From: Antilocapra americana
Lineage: Eukaryota > Chordata > Mammalia > Artiodactyla > Antilocapridae
Assembly: GCA_007570785.1 (NCBI GenBank)
Contig: ML660201.1
Location: forward strand, 32,797,840-32,861,839
Length of the DNA: 64,000 bases
Direction of reading: 5' to 3'
Shown here piece by piece: positions 9,675 to 21,290 of this stretch. Made by a program: the position numbers and the translations under genes. The notes under the pieces are model-generated. The model was not told the DNA's origin. It saw only the letters and a program-made list of their open reading frames with translations, and searched no databases. The stretch's first letter is position 1, and every line of letters begins with the position of its first letter.

Positions 9675-9835
9675 AGCTCATAGACTTTGGAGTGAGAAAA
9701 ACTGGGATTTCCTTCTGGGTCTGCTGCATGCAATCTGTGCTTAACTACTCAGAGCTTAGTTTCTTCATTTATAAAGTGAAGGGGATATCTATGATGAGAA
9801 TTTAATGAAATTTAGGACATAGCAGTTCTATGAAG
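9675..9835 (+). repeat. MIR SINE
   Basis: A full-length order of MIR blocks: 'aagagctcatagactttggag', 'ctgggatttcc', 'gcttagtttcttcatttataaa' and 'aatttaatgaaat'. It is diverged but collinear with the consensus. Confidence 0.7.
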
Positions 9836-9839
9836 AAGA

Positions 9840-11911
9840 CGCAACAAGACTGCATGAGCTGAACTTGTAACAATGATGCCTAAGCCTCTGTGCTAAGCTG
9901 ACTGAATGCTGCATTTATCATATTTATTATCTGTGGTTAGGAAAATATATATGGCAGTTTCTGTGTCAAATAAAGATTTCCTGACCACCATCCCCTTTTC
10001 AGAAAAAAGCTGCTTTTATGTACAGCGTATAATCTTTGGTATGGAGGCCTCAGAATCAAAATAGGAAATACAACTACAAACAGAAGTAACTGAGGATAGA
10101 AGAAACATTGAACCCATACAGAATTAAACAATGAGTTGGGTTTTGTGGTGATATCATTCTGAAAGAACTCTAATTGGAAAAAAAAATGCTATTTTTAGGA
10201 AAACGTTCCTCTATTCTTGAGCCGTTTAGCTGACTGATTCTTGCCTGTACCTCCCACCCTAACCATGACTCCCCAGAAATGTTTCTGAGTTACCAGAATT
10301 TCCAAGCAAGTTTCTTTGTGTTCACATGAAGAGGGCTTCTAATAGGATTCTGAGAACGCCTTCAACATGGCTTATGATGGATGTCTGTGATGGAAGGCCC
10401 CTGCGGTTTTCATTTTGGACTTGACTTAATCAAAAACAATCATGTTAACAAAAGAGGGTGGGAGGGAGTCTGCTTCTCTCAATTTTTCTATTGTGTGGCC
10501 AATTTAATGTCGGACTTCTCAAAGGGCTTTAAAATATAAGACGGCAGGAAAAACAATTTAATATAGAAATGCCAGCATGGACTAAACTTAAGTAGAGTAA
10601 ATCAAGCATGAAGTAGAGTGTCTTAAGGATATAGATTTTTCTTTCTTTTTTTTTTTTAATTTCAATGCTTAACTGCACAGGGCCATGGAGTTTGCCTCTC
10701 CATGCATTAATATAACCATCAAGAGAAGACTTTCATCAGACACACTCCAGTTGGTACCAGAACCCCTCTCATAGAGTCTTTAGCCAGTCTAATTTCCCTG
10801 TTGGTTAAGAAAGATGAGAATTTCAGACAGAATGCTGGCATCCTGTGCCGAGATGGAAGAAGAAACTGATTATATCAAGTGATATGCAAACAAAATCAGA
10901 ATATTTCCTTTCCTCAGCTAGAGTGCTTGAAATTCTTCATTGGAGTTAAAAACCTTGTAGACCCTACATTACAGATAGAGCATTCTATCTGGAAGCAGCA
11001 ACCCAGTAGTTATCAAGCTTAGCTGCAATCAGTTGGAGAGTCTTTAAGAATTACTGATGTTATTCAATATCTACAAGAAAATAACTGTAGGGTAGAACTG
11101 GCCATCAGTATTAAAAAAAAAAAACTCTCTCACATAATTTTCCAAACTGCAGCAGGTCTTGAAACCATTGCAGTAACAATTGAAGCTCTGGTCCTTAGAT
11201 TCGTATGTTTTGTGAATCAAAATACCTAAAGATGAATACACATCTTCATTGATTGCAGTGACTCCTTTGTCACTGATTCATGAGATAGAATTTTGAATTT
11301 GGGTAAGGAGCAGAGAAACTGGAGGAAAGAGAAGGCATGGCATGTATCTACGAACATGCTCCATGTGCAGGGTGGTGTTAAAGTCTTTAACAATGTGCCA
11401 CAGGCCCTGAGCTGTTAGCACAGATGCTCCTTAACACCAAGTCTGTGCATTGACGTCCCTCTGTCTTTGAGAATCTGGGCATTAGGACACTGGCAGCTCC
11501 TGACTCTTTCACATTGTGAATTCATCCTATCATCAGCAATCTTCTAGCAAAAATCCAAGTCAGACATGGGGAGAAGTTGAATATTGGGGGAACACGGATG
11601 CAGGGCGTCAGACTGCCTATTTAGTCAGGGAGAGAAGGATTTAATAATAGAGTAGCACTGGACAGAAGGCTGATAGTGCTGAGACGCAGAAACAGATGTT
11701 ACCTACTTCCCAGGGTTGCATTAGTTCAGCCATGTTTTTGGGTGTTGAAATGTTTATGAATATGAGACCCCTTGTAAGAATTCTGGAGATGAGAACTATT
11801 AAAAATGTGAAACTTAAAAACATGTCTTCTAATGAGAACTAATGGGTCTCAATAAATCCCCTCAGGTCACGTAACAATCAAACTATAAAATGTAGAGCCT
11901 GAGACCCAACT
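9840..11911. other. Single-copy non-coding DNA
   Basis: About 2 kb without a recognised element. T-rich tract near 10642-10658 and A-rich tract near 11113-11125. No splice-flanked open frame was found. Confidence 0.45.
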
Positions 11912-11924
11912 GAAGAGGTCACTA

Positions 11925-12191
11925 TGGCATACTGGAATGAGTTGCCATTTCCTTTTCCAAACTATGAACTTTCAGTTCTATACCAACTTAAATTTCCAGT
12001 TTTTCTCTTGTATCAATAGAACAGGACTGCCAGAGGCAAGGCTTCAGGGGGAAAAAACTGCTGATGAAAGCCAAGCTGGGGTTGGAGGCACAGTTGAAAT
12101 CAGGACTGGTCTTTTCCCAGGAATTCCTTGGACTCACGAAGAACAGATGATTGAGACTGCAGGAGAGAGGTCCTCAGCCACCAACAGGCAG
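11925..12191. repeat. 267-base cassette between 13-base direct repeats
   Basis: The identical 13-mer gaagaggtcacta occurs at 11912-11924 and 12192-12204. The segment between starts with a minus-strand Bov-tA scrap (actggaatgagttgccattt, 11931-11950) followed by about 230 bases I do not recognise. Directly after the second 13-mer, a plus-strand Bov-tA/BovB tail begins. The 13-mers could be a target duplication of the cassette. No poly(A) is evident at either edge. Confidence 0.5.
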
Positions 12192-12204
12192 GAAGAGGTC
12201 ACTA

Positions 12205-12280
12205 GGACAAAGGAGCCTAGCAGACAACAGTCCATGGGATCGCAAAAGAGTTGAACATGACTTAGTGATTAAACAACCAC
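12205..12280 (+). repeat. Bov-tA/BovB 3' tail fragment
   Basis: It reads 'ggacaaaggagcctagcag', 'cagtccatgggatcgcaaaag' and 'catgacttagtgattaaacaac', the 3' end of Bov-tA. An A-rich run follows near 12293. Confidence 0.8.
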
Positions 12281-12974
12281 ATCTTGTGTTTAAAAAAAAA
12301 AAGAAAGTTCATAGTTAAAAAATCCAGTGTGTAATTATCCTGTGACCTGGGAAATATGCCTTGTTCCACATTCATCAGAGATGCTCTTTGACTTTAGTCC
12401 ACCTTTAACTCAGTTCACATTGATTTGAAAAATTATGAGCATTGAAGTAGACCTGCTTTTGCAGATCTCAAGCATGTTCAAACCTCTAAGATCAGAAATC
12501 TAAAAATCAATTTATGCCATGTGCCTTTCAGACACATTTCCAAGCACTGGTGATTTATTAAAACATTTGCCAGACACTATCTTTTTCCTCATTCTCTACA
12601 AATGCTAAACCGCTCGTGGTCAAGATTTTCCTTGACAGCAATGAAGCATTGCATTGCTGAGCTGTTATTTATGTGATTTTTGAGGTCAAGAGGATATTTG
12701 ATCTTTCTATCACTACCACCTTCGAAGAAAAGAAGAGTTAATCTTATTTCCTAGCATCTCCTGGTAAGTGAAAAATATCCTAGTGGCAAAGATAAACTGT
12801 TATTTACAGGCCATTTCAGCTGTACTGTATAACAACCTTCATTTCTGGTTCAGAATTCATACAGATGATTAGTTATAGGTCTTCATGTGCAGCTTAGAGG
12901 CTGTCTTCTCAGCCTGAGACCTCCCAGTCTTTCTGAAACTGTAATCATCAAAGTGTTTTATTTATTAATTTAAA
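12281..12974. other. Single-copy non-coding DNA
   Basis: Nothing was recognised apart from the A run near 12291-12303, which may be the degenerate tail of the preceding SINE fragment. Confidence 0.45.
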
Positions 12975-13976
12975 ATTTTATAGACAACCTATGGAATGGG
13001 GAAAATATTTGCAAATGATGTGACCCAGCAAGGAGCCAGAGTGCAAAATATACAGACAACTCATATAATTCAATATCAAAATGACAAACAACCCAAAGAC
13101 AACATACAGATGACAACAGGCACATGAAACAATGTTCTAGAAAGTTAATTATTAGAGAAATGCAAATCAAAACCACAATCAGGTATCACTTCATATCTGT
13201 CAGAATGGCTGTGGGCAAAAAGAATACAAATAACAGAGATTGGCAAGGATATGGAGAAAAGGGAACCCTCCTACAACCCTTCATGGGAATGTAAACTGGT
13301 GCAGCTACTGTGGAAAACTGTGGATGTTTCTCAAGAAACTAAAAATAAAACTACCATATGATCCAGCAGTTCCACTCATGGGTATATATCCAAAAAACAA
13401 AACCGAAAAACTAATTCAGAAAGATACATGCACCCCAGTGTTCATAGCAGCACTATTTGACATGGGGAGAAAAGCAACTCAAGTGCCCATCAACAGACTG
13501 TTGGCTTAAGAAGATGTGCTATATATACACAATGGAATACTACTCAGCCATAAAAAGAATGAAATAATAGCATTTTTAGCATCATGGATGGCCTAGAGAA
13601 TATTATGGTTAGTGAAATAAGTCAAAGAAAGACAAATACTATATGATATCACTTATATGCAGAATCTAGAAAATACAAATGAATGTATATTTAAAACAGA
13701 AACAGAATCATAGACGTAGAAAACAAACTTGTGGTTACCAAAGGGGAGAAGAAAGGGGGAAGGGACAAATTAGGAGTATAGGATTAACCAATACAAACTA
13801 CTATACAGAAAATAGGTAATCAATAAGAATTTACTGTGCAGCACAGGGAATTATACCCATTATCTTGTAATAGCCTAAAATGGAATATAAACTGCAGAAG
13901 TCCTGAATCATTATCATGTACACTTGAAGCTAACACAATATTATAAATCAACTATACTTTAAAAAAAGGAAAACAA
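12975..13976 (+). mobile_element. L1 LINE, ORF2 C-terminus and 3' UTR
   Basis: About 1 kb of sense L1. It runs from ORF2 ('atgcaaatcaaaaccacaat', 'tggagaaaagggaaccctcc', with the frame at 13240-13509 giving KIKLPYDPAVPLMGIYPKNK) through the 3' UTR ('tggttaccaaaggggag', 'cacagggaattatacc') to 'atcaactatacttt' and an A-rich end at about 13965. It is 5'-truncated with stops in ORF2. It is older than the L1-BT copies at 18653 and 55285. Confidence 0.9.
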
Positions 13977-13979
13977 TTA

Positions 13980-14398
13980 TCTGTTGTGGTTGTTTTTGGA
14001 CCTCCAGGATAAAGGCTTTAGTTGGTTGTACATTCCAGTTGCTACCACATTACCATCATTGTTCTGTGGAAGATCCTCTTTTGTTCTATTTATCTTTCGC
14101 CCCATTTCATTTGCACATTCCCCATTCCCATTTGTGCTAATGGTACTGCTTATTATTTTATAGACATTTTTCTATTAACTACCTTTTTTCACTAAGCATT
14201 GTGCATTTCAGATTTGCAGTGACCAATATGATGTCAATTGTAGGATCCAGCATCTCTTTCCCATCAACTATAAAAAAGGTGGCTGGTATTAGGAGCTCCT
14301 TTCCTCTCTCCAGGAGGGATGGGCTGTAGCCAGTCTCAGTTTCCAAAAAGTTCTGCAGATGCATTCAGCATTGCAACTATCCTGAATAGCCAGTAGGT
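13980..14398. other. Single-copy non-coding DNA
   Basis: Nothing was recognised. Confidence 0.4.
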
Positions 14399-14399
14399 A

Positions 14400-14958
14400 C
14401 AGCTTGGTTTCTCTGGTGACTCAGACTGTAAAGAGTTTGCCAGTCATGGGAAGATGACCAGGTTTGATCCCTGGGTTGGAAAGATCCCCTAGAAAGGAAT
14501 GGCTACCCACTCCAGTATTCTTTTTTTCCCAGCTTTTTATTTTATACTGGAGTAAGTTGGTTAACAATGTTGTGTTTCAAGTGTAAAGCAAAGTTATTCA
14601 GTTATACATAAACATGTATCTATTCTTTTTCAATATTTTTCCCATTTAGGTTGTTACATAGTACTGAGCAGAGTTCCCTGTATACATTTTAAATGTATTA
14701 TTCTGAGCAGAGTTATACAGAGTTATTATTGAGCAGAGTTCCCTACTATACATTTTATTTTTATTTTTTAAATTTTATTTATTTATTTATTTTCTTTACA
14801 TTATCGTGTTGGTTTTGCCATACATTGACATGAATCTGCCATGGCACTCCAGTATTCTTGCCTGGAGAATTCCATGGAGAGAGGAGCCTGGTGGGCTATA
14901 GCCCCTGTGGTCGCAAAGGGTTGTATACAACTGAGCAACTAACACTTTCACTTTTTTT
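14400..14958 (+). repeat. Bov-tA SINE, split by L1
   Basis: The SINE head and middle lie at about 14405-14522 (ttgatccctgggttgg, cccactccagtattc). Its BovB tail continues at 14845-14958 (cctggagaattccatgg, gtggtcgcaaagggttg). The intervening 322 bases are L1. Confidence 0.9.
14523..14844 (-). mobile_element. L1 3' end inserted in a SINE
   Basis: It begins with a T run (the poly(A) of a minus-strand element) and L1 3' UTR text ('agctttttattttatactgg', 'cagttatacataaacatg'). It then shows a second L1 3' end near 14760-14844 ('gtgttggttttgccatac', 'gaatctgccatgg'). The target duplication is perfect: cactccagtattctt at 14508-14522 and 14845-14859. An internal motif, gagcagagtt(ccct), occurs three times near 14666-14747. 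Confidence 0.88.
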
Positions 14959-15028
14959 CCTACAACCTGGTTTGGCCCTGTTTTGCTGCATCCAAGGCAG
15001 CTCTCACAAACCTCATGAAAAGGAGTGA

Positions 15029-15212
15029 GTCTCCTTTTCCCGATTTGGAACCAGTCTGTTGTTCCATATCCGTCTAACTGTTGCTTCTTGGCCTGCATAC
15101 AGATTTCTCAGGAAGCAGGTCAGGTGGTCTGGTATTACCATGTCTTTCAGAATTTTCCGCAGTTTGTTGTGATCCACACAGTCAAAACCTTTTGCATAGT
15201 CAATAAAATCAT
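15029..15212 (-). mobile_element. BovB LINE, RT-region fragment
   Basis: Antisense BovB from the RT domain: 'cgatttggaaccagtctgttg', 'gcctgcatacagatttctcag' and 'gtgatccacacagtcaaa'. The minus-strand translation gives the YAKGFDCVDHNKLRKILKD block. Both ends are truncated and no 3' tail is present, so it is a deletion remnant or internal fragment. Confidence 0.85.
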
Positions 15213-17544
15213 TCAAATTTGGGATCTGCAAAACTGTGACCTGCAGGAATGGCCAGTTTCTGTCATGCATACCTGCACTGGCAGAGGAAGTTATTTTACA
15301 CAGAAAAGACTGAAATCGACTCTACAGAGATGCAGAAATGACAGAATATCATGCAGATAGATTAGGATTCAGAGACTGGCTGTCTAGGTCTTGGTTCACA
15401 TTCAAGAACTATTCCCTGCCATTGAGTTCCACAGTATATTATGTGCATCTCCTACCCCAAAGAAAGATTCAAAGAATTCCTGTTACTTGAGCTTTTAACA
15501 CAAAAGGAATTCATCCTTCTAAAAATTGACAACAGCAACAACAAACATTCAGAATGTTTTTTTTTTTTAAGTTTGCTGAAAATCATATTCTAGAGATTTT
15601 TGGAAATAAAATTTTAGGTTGAATGTCAAGTTTTATCAGTGCCTTTACTCATGAGAAAGGTGATTTTTTTTTGATCAGATAAAGACCCTTCTTGAATTTC
15701 TACTGAGAGAATAAAAGAAGACAGTGATATACATCAGAAAAGTTTTACAGGACTAGGATCCTATAAAAATTAGATAGCAAGTCCCTAATGTGAAGATAAC
15801 TGTTTTAATGTATGACCTGTTTTTTTGGTATCAGATAGGCATAGTGCATGTGTATATGTATATATACATGATGAATTGTTTTCTATTTAAACATTTTGTG
15901 TCATGGTATAAATTGCTCTTCTGCCATTAATCATGAATTTTAACATAACTTTTAAGATTGCGGACACTTGTTCAATCAATTGACTCTGCTCTAACCTGTC
16001 CTGGAATGTTTGGATGGGCTAGATTTCAGTGGATATTGATTTCCATAACATCTTTTTGCAAGGCTGGTTAAAGATGTCTGGTGAGTTTTGTTTCAGGAAG
16101 AATGCAGTTTTGAGTCAGGAATATGGGAGTTGGAGGATTTAACATCATTGAATATGGTTGCTCTGTTTTATGACCACTAAGTATGCAGAGAGCAATGGAA
16201 AGAAATCCTTTATGTCAGAAAATTAAAATATGATGGATATAATGCCAAGGCATCTTCTCTCTTTCCTGGTTGCAATAATGCTTAAGGTGAATGCAGCTGT
16301 TTCTTCAGTTTTAAGAAAATGTTTTTCTTCATTTAAATGTAGTTGTCAAATCTTTTGTTAAGACTACCTCTTGCATCCCTGTTTTATCCTTTCTGAGAGC
16401 TGTTTTATCTTCTCTGTAGTTTTTGCCCAGTAATTTTATCTTTCCTTTCTTCCCATTTTATTTTTGTTGATTCATAGCCCATCTGTTGTGAATCTCAGAT
16501 AAAATGTAGTAAAAATTCAGATTTATGGTAAGGGAAAATCAGAATCAGGTGGTTTGCAGTTAAAGAAAAACAGATTTGTAATGGTAAAAATCCAGTAAAT
16601 TCACATGTAAACCTAGAATATATTGAGTTCCCTTCACAGATAAGCATAAGAAAGATAAGTGAAAATGACCTTGATTTTTCATTTGAACATTTCCACATAA
16701 TCAAGGCATAGATCATTAAAAAACATTTGAGGTTATGGGGAAGCAATAGCCAGGGTCCTGTGAGTTTACCAAAAGGAAACTTATTTTTTTTTTCAGCTTG
16801 TAAACTTTTGCTTTTCCCATGAAGATAAAAAGCAGAATTTCAAAGCCACAAGTCCCCTTTGCTCCTAGGAAATGCTTTTGTACTCATACTATTGTTACAA
16901 AGTTTAACTTTTTTTTTTCTTTTTAATTGAACAAATGAATTTCTGGGGTTATACCACATATTTAAGTTTCAAACTTCTTTTAGTCATTTAAACTTTATGA
17001 AATGAGTCAGAATTAAATAGATGTGAGAATTCTGGTCTCTGGTTTTCAAGTTATGAGACAGACTTCTTCACCGGGCTTGGATTAGTATGGATACCCTTTG
17101 CTCCATGTGAACAGAACTTGCTTTCTGAGAAGTGGTACTTCAAGTCTTCCAGTAGAAGTTTCTTTCAGTGCTTTCTCTACCACTCCATTTATTAATTCCT
17201 AGCACAATTCACACATTTATGCTATATGCTTGGTTCCTCTGGGGATTTTTGTAATGTTTGGCTTAGTTGATAGATAAATGGTACCTAAAACAATTCACCC
17301 AACCATCTACCCATTCATCCATCCATGGAAGTTTATTTAGTGCCTCTGTGTGCTAGGTCCTGTGACATGTTGAGGATGTAATGGCAAAAATTAAAATACC
17401 AAGTCTCTGCTCTTCAGGAATTTAGAGTCTGGTAAAAAAAAAGACAAGTATTGCTCAAGTAGTTCAACTGGATGAATGCATAATTAGAAACATTTAGAGA
17501 CATATCTAAACCCTGTAAACGGAAAAAAAAAAACTGGCTCAGAC
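15213..17544. other. Single-copy non-coding DNA
   Basis: About 2.3 kb without a recognised element or gene. It contains a T run near 15559-15568, an alternating TA/TG stretch near 15850-15870 and T-rich tracts near 16783-16793 and 16912-16922. Confidence 0.45.
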
Positions 17545-18050
17545 TAGGGGAGGAACTGTGCCCACGAAGGGCTCTCTGAAGCAGGACAGTTGAGCAGGAA
17601 TCTGACAAACGAGCAGAGTTAATGGGGGAAAGAGCACCGTGGGCTGAGGAAGCCTTTGCTCAAGGCCCTGCGACACCAAGGGCCTGGTGTGGCCACTGCT
17701 CTGAAGACGGCCAGAATGGCTGAACACGTGGGGAACTGGCTCTAGTTGAGGTGGGTGAGGGGCACAGTGCTCATCTCTGTGAGGGCAGTCGTGGACCAAT
17801 TAAGGCTTTCATTTCCAGTCCCAAGAACAGTGGGAAGTCACTGAAAGCAGCGGTGTACTGTGGCAGGTGTTTCACCAGGGATATTCTGCCTGCTAAGTGG
17901 AGAACAGAGAGAAGCAGAGGGAAAGGGAAGCAGTGGGAACAGATAGAAGAAGGCTGTTGCTAGAAGAGAACTGAAGAAGGGTTGGCAGAGGTGATAAAAT
18001 CGATGGTCTTAAGTGATGGGTTAAATGTGACAGTGAGGGGGAGTTATGTC
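17545..18050. repeat. Ancient mammalian repeat-like block, family not assigned
   Basis: It contains 'gagcaggaatctgacaaac', 'tttgctcaaggccctgcgac', 'agtgggaagtcactgaaagc' and 'agcagtgggaacagat'. This kind of text recurs throughout mammalian genomes, and similar blocks occur at 6510-6900 and 24810-25200. It is locally more GC-rich than its surroundings. Overlapping short open frames on both strands are attributed to that GC content. Confidence 0.4.
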
Positions 18051-18061
18051 ATTTTACGTCA

Positions 18062-18262
18062 GTGTGTGTGTTCTCAGTTGTGTCCAACTCTGCGTTGCCA
18101 AGGACTGAGGCCCACCAGAGTCCTCTGTACGCATCCAGGCAAGAATACTGGAATGGGTTGCCATTTCCTCCTCCAGGGCATCTTCCTTACCCAGGGATTG
18201 AACCCAAGTCTCCTTCATCCCCTGCATTGGCAGGCAGGTTCTTTACCACTGAGATAGGCTAT
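18062..18262 (-). repeat. Bov-tA SINE, near full length
   Basis: Antisense Bov-tA: 'tctcagttgtgtccaactctg', 'ggcaagaatactggaatggg', 'cccagggattgaacccaag' and 'aggcaggttctttaccactgag'. The extreme head (cctgggaagcc) is missing. Confidence 0.9.
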
Positions 18263-18424
18263 TACAGAGGAGAGGCAACACTACTGCATCTTGGTCACTG
18301 ATGTCTGACAGCCTCCCTCTGGTCAACTGAGTTTCATTTCCAAGTCATTGTACGCTGAGATACAATTTGGGAAAGAGGGTGTGGGCGGAGTTTGAAAAGT
18401 GATAGCAAAAGGAACAGATTTTTA

Positions 18425-18468
18425 TTGAGCACTTACTATGTGCCAAGCAGTGAGTTAATCGCTGGTGT
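18425..18468 (-). repeat. MIR SINE fragment
   Basis: It reads 'ttgagcacttactatgtgcc', the reverse of the MIR 3' region, and stops abruptly at the palindrome at 18469. Confidence 0.6.
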
Positions 18469-18501
18469 TTTTTACTTTTCCTTAAGTAAGGAAAGTAAAA
18501 A
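18469..18501. repeat. Near-perfect 33-base palindrome
   Basis: Arms of 16 and 15 bases (18469-18484 and 18487-18501) are complementary apart from one extra T, around an AG centre. It replaces the expected continuation of the MIR. Confidence 0.85.
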
Positions 18502-18652
18502 GAATGTCTAGTCTAACAGGAGAGACAAAATGTATATAATTGCTTCATTATTTATTTTTGCTTTTGTGATCAATACGATAAAGCAAATTGAACTAATCAG
18601 CTCTGGTTAGAGGTGGGGAGGGGAATAAGGTCAAGACAGGTGCTCAGAGAAG

Positions 18653-19330
18653 AATGAGAAGATGTGACCCAGCATTCTCGCTGCTGGGCATATACACTGA
18701 GGAAACCAGAATTGAAAGAGACACATGTACCCCAATGTTCATTGCATCACTGTTTACAATATCTAGGACATGGAAGCAACCTATATGCCCATCAGCTGAC
18801 AAATGGATAAGGAAATTGTGGTACATTTACACAAATGGAATACTACTCAGCTATAAAAAACAATGCAATTGAATCAGTTCTCACGAGGTCGATGAAACTG
18901 GAGCCTATTATACAGAGTGAAGTATGTCAGATAGAGAAACACCAATACAATATATTAGCGTATATATGTGAAATTTAGAGAGATGGTAACGACAACCCTA
19001 TATGCAAGACAGCAAAAGAGACAGATATAAAGAATAGATGTTTGGACAATGTGGGAGAAGGTGAGGGTGGGATGATTTGAGAGGACAGCATTGAAACATG
19101 TATATTACCATATGTAAAATAGATGTCCAGTGCAAGTTCGAAGCATAAAGCAGAACACTCAAAGCTGATGCTCTGGTACAACCCAGAGGAATGGGATGGG
19201 GAGGGAGGAGGGAGGGGGGTTTAGGATGGGGGGCCACATGTGCACCCATGGCTGATTCATGTCGATGTATGGCAAAACCCACCACATTATTGTAAGGTAA
19301 TTAGCTTCCAATTACAATAAATTAAAATGA
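18653..19330 (+). mobile_element. L1-BT LINE 3' end
   Basis: A sense ruminant L1: ORF2 C-terminus (frame 18654-18872 with [20 protein letters not shown]), then the GC-richer 3' UTR ('gggatggggagggaggag', 'gtgcacccatggctgattc', 'gtatggcaaaaccc'), ending in an AATAAATTAAAA tail. It is 5'-truncated and only moderately diverged. A SINE has landed in its tail. Confidence 0.92.
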
Positions 19331-19516
19331 GACTTCCCTAGTGGCCCAGATGGTAAAGCGTCTTCCTACAATGCAGAAAACCCAGGTTCAATCCCTGGGT
19401 TGGGAAGATCTCCTGCAGAAGGAAATGGTAACCTACTTATTCTTGCCTGGAAAATCCCATGGATGGTAGAACCTGGGTTGCAAAGAGTCGGACATGACTG
19501 AGTGACTTCACTTTAA
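19331..19516 (+). repeat. Bov-tA SINE in the L1 tail
   Basis: A full Bov-tA monomer from 'gacttccctagtggcccag' to 'agtgacttcactt'. The duplication aataaattaa flanks it (19317-19326 and 19517-19526). The L1-BT tail was the target, so the SINE is younger than this L1. Confidence 0.92.
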
Positions 19517-19526
19517 AATAAATTAA

Positions 19527-20290
19527 TTATTTTTTTTAAAAGAAGGCTGAGAAGAAAAAGAAAGCAGTCCAGACAAGGGAATAAACATTTTTGAAGTCTC
19601 CAAGGAATCTATAGTATGGTGTATTTAAAGAACTGAGAGAGAAGGGTGTCCTTCTAGCTGGTGAAAGTGGAGGGTGCACTGTGACAATTATGTAGACAGA
19701 AATGCGGTGCAGACATGATCCTGGCCAGTCAGCATGTCACTGCTTTCAGTGACCTAAACATCTGAAAGTTGTTGTTTCTTTGCTTTTTTAATAACTTCCC
19801 ATCCTGAGAACTCAAGAGAGAAAAGAAAACATTCAAATGGGAGGTGTATGGTAACTTGGAGAAAGAAGGGGAGGGACTACATAGCAAGATAGGCAAAGAG
19901 ACTTGGCTAGAGGAAGAATTTTGAATCTTTATGTATTTCAGACTCAAGCTTGAATTCACCTCTTTTTTTGCACTTGACTTCTTGGTCTGGGATGATTTTA
20001 TTTTATTACCTTTTAGATCCCATTAGTTCCTGAGCTTACTTCTTGACCATAGTTGTGGAATATGTACCATCTGGTAACCAGTCTCTTCAAGTCACTCACA
20101 GAGGTGTTTTACCTTTAGTATTTACCCAACAGCCTTCTCCAGAGAATGTGGGTGCTGTTTTTATTCTGGATGAGAGAGGAGATGTAGATGGTTCATAAAG
20201 AAATAAGATGCCCAGTGAGATAGTCTTGTGAAACAATGTCCCCTGTCTGCTTTCTGTTCTAATGTGTATTTTGGTATACATGTGTGATTG
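19527..20290. other. Single-copy non-coding DNA
   Basis: No gene was recognised. Confidence 0.4.
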
Positions 20291-20502
20291 CATGCTAATT
20301 CACTTCAGTTGTGTTTCTTTGTGCCCCCATGGACAGTAGCTGGCTTAGCTCCTCTGTCCATAGGATTCTCCAGGTAAGAATACTAGAGTGGGCTGTCATG
20401 CCCTCCTCCAGGGGATCTTCCTAATCCATGAATTGAATCTGCCTCTCTTACGTCTCCTGTCTAGGCAGGTGGGTTCTTTATCACTAGTACCACCTGGGAA
20501 GT
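20291..20502 (-). repeat. Bov-tA SINE, full length
   Basis: Antisense Bov-tA: 'cacttcagttgtgtttctttg', 'tccataggattctccaggt', 'ctcctccaggggatcttcc' and 'tcactagtaccacctggg'. It is moderately diverged. Confidence 0.88.
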
Positions 20503-21060
20503 ATGATTCTCGCCTTATTTTTTATGAAAATTTCTCTAGTCTCCTTTCTCAGTTTTAGTCTACTTTACGCTGTCTTTTATCATGTTGTAGTTCCTTCTGT
20601 GAGCTACCAGAAATACAGGCCTCACAAGATCTGTCTCATTTAATAACTTGCTTGAAAAAAAATGTCATGAAACATTTTAATCTTTCCCATTTTCTAGATA
20701 CACTCAGCTGAACATTAATTTGAGGCACTTCCTTTGAAAGGAGATCATGGCTTTCTTATCTCCATGGCTTTTCCTGATAATCTGAGTTGTGTGCATGTTC
20801 TGAGATTGGGAGTTTCTTCTTGGGCAGTGCTGGGAACAGCATGATTGGTTCTATCTTGGGAATGAAATAATCTCTTGTACACTTCTGTTATCATGGATTT
20901 TTCAAGCAACAGTTTCTCTCTGACTCAAGACAGAATAATATAAATGGCTTTTAGATTTGTTTTGAAACAGACATCCTAGATTTCACTTGAATTGGTGTAT
21001 GTGTACGTGTGCCTGCATGGATCTGAGTGTGTATGTTTATGCTGTGGTGGGAAGAGAAAA
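20503..21060. other. Single-copy non-coding DNA
   Basis: Nothing was recognised; there is a short TG-rich stretch near 20996-21040. Confidence 0.4.
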
Positions 21061-21061
21061 C

Positions 21062-21290
21062 ACAGTGCAACGGAAAGAACATAAGACAAGGAATTTGGAA
21101 TTCCAAATCAGAATCTTGTTCTGTCTGTCCCCAGACTAAATTGTACAACCCCAGGCGCATCATTCAACTCCCCTGACCAGTTTTTGAAATCTGAAAATAG
21201 AAATGATAATAATAATTTCCACCTCTCCTCACCAAAATGCTAATTTGAGGATATGAACAAAGGCTTTATACATATGAGAACATTATTATT
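21062..21290 (+). repeat. MIR SINE
   Basis: Blocks in MIR order: 'ggaatttggaattccaaatc', 'cgcatcattcaactccc', 'ctgaaaatagaaatgataataataat' and 'acattattatta'. Confidence 0.55.
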
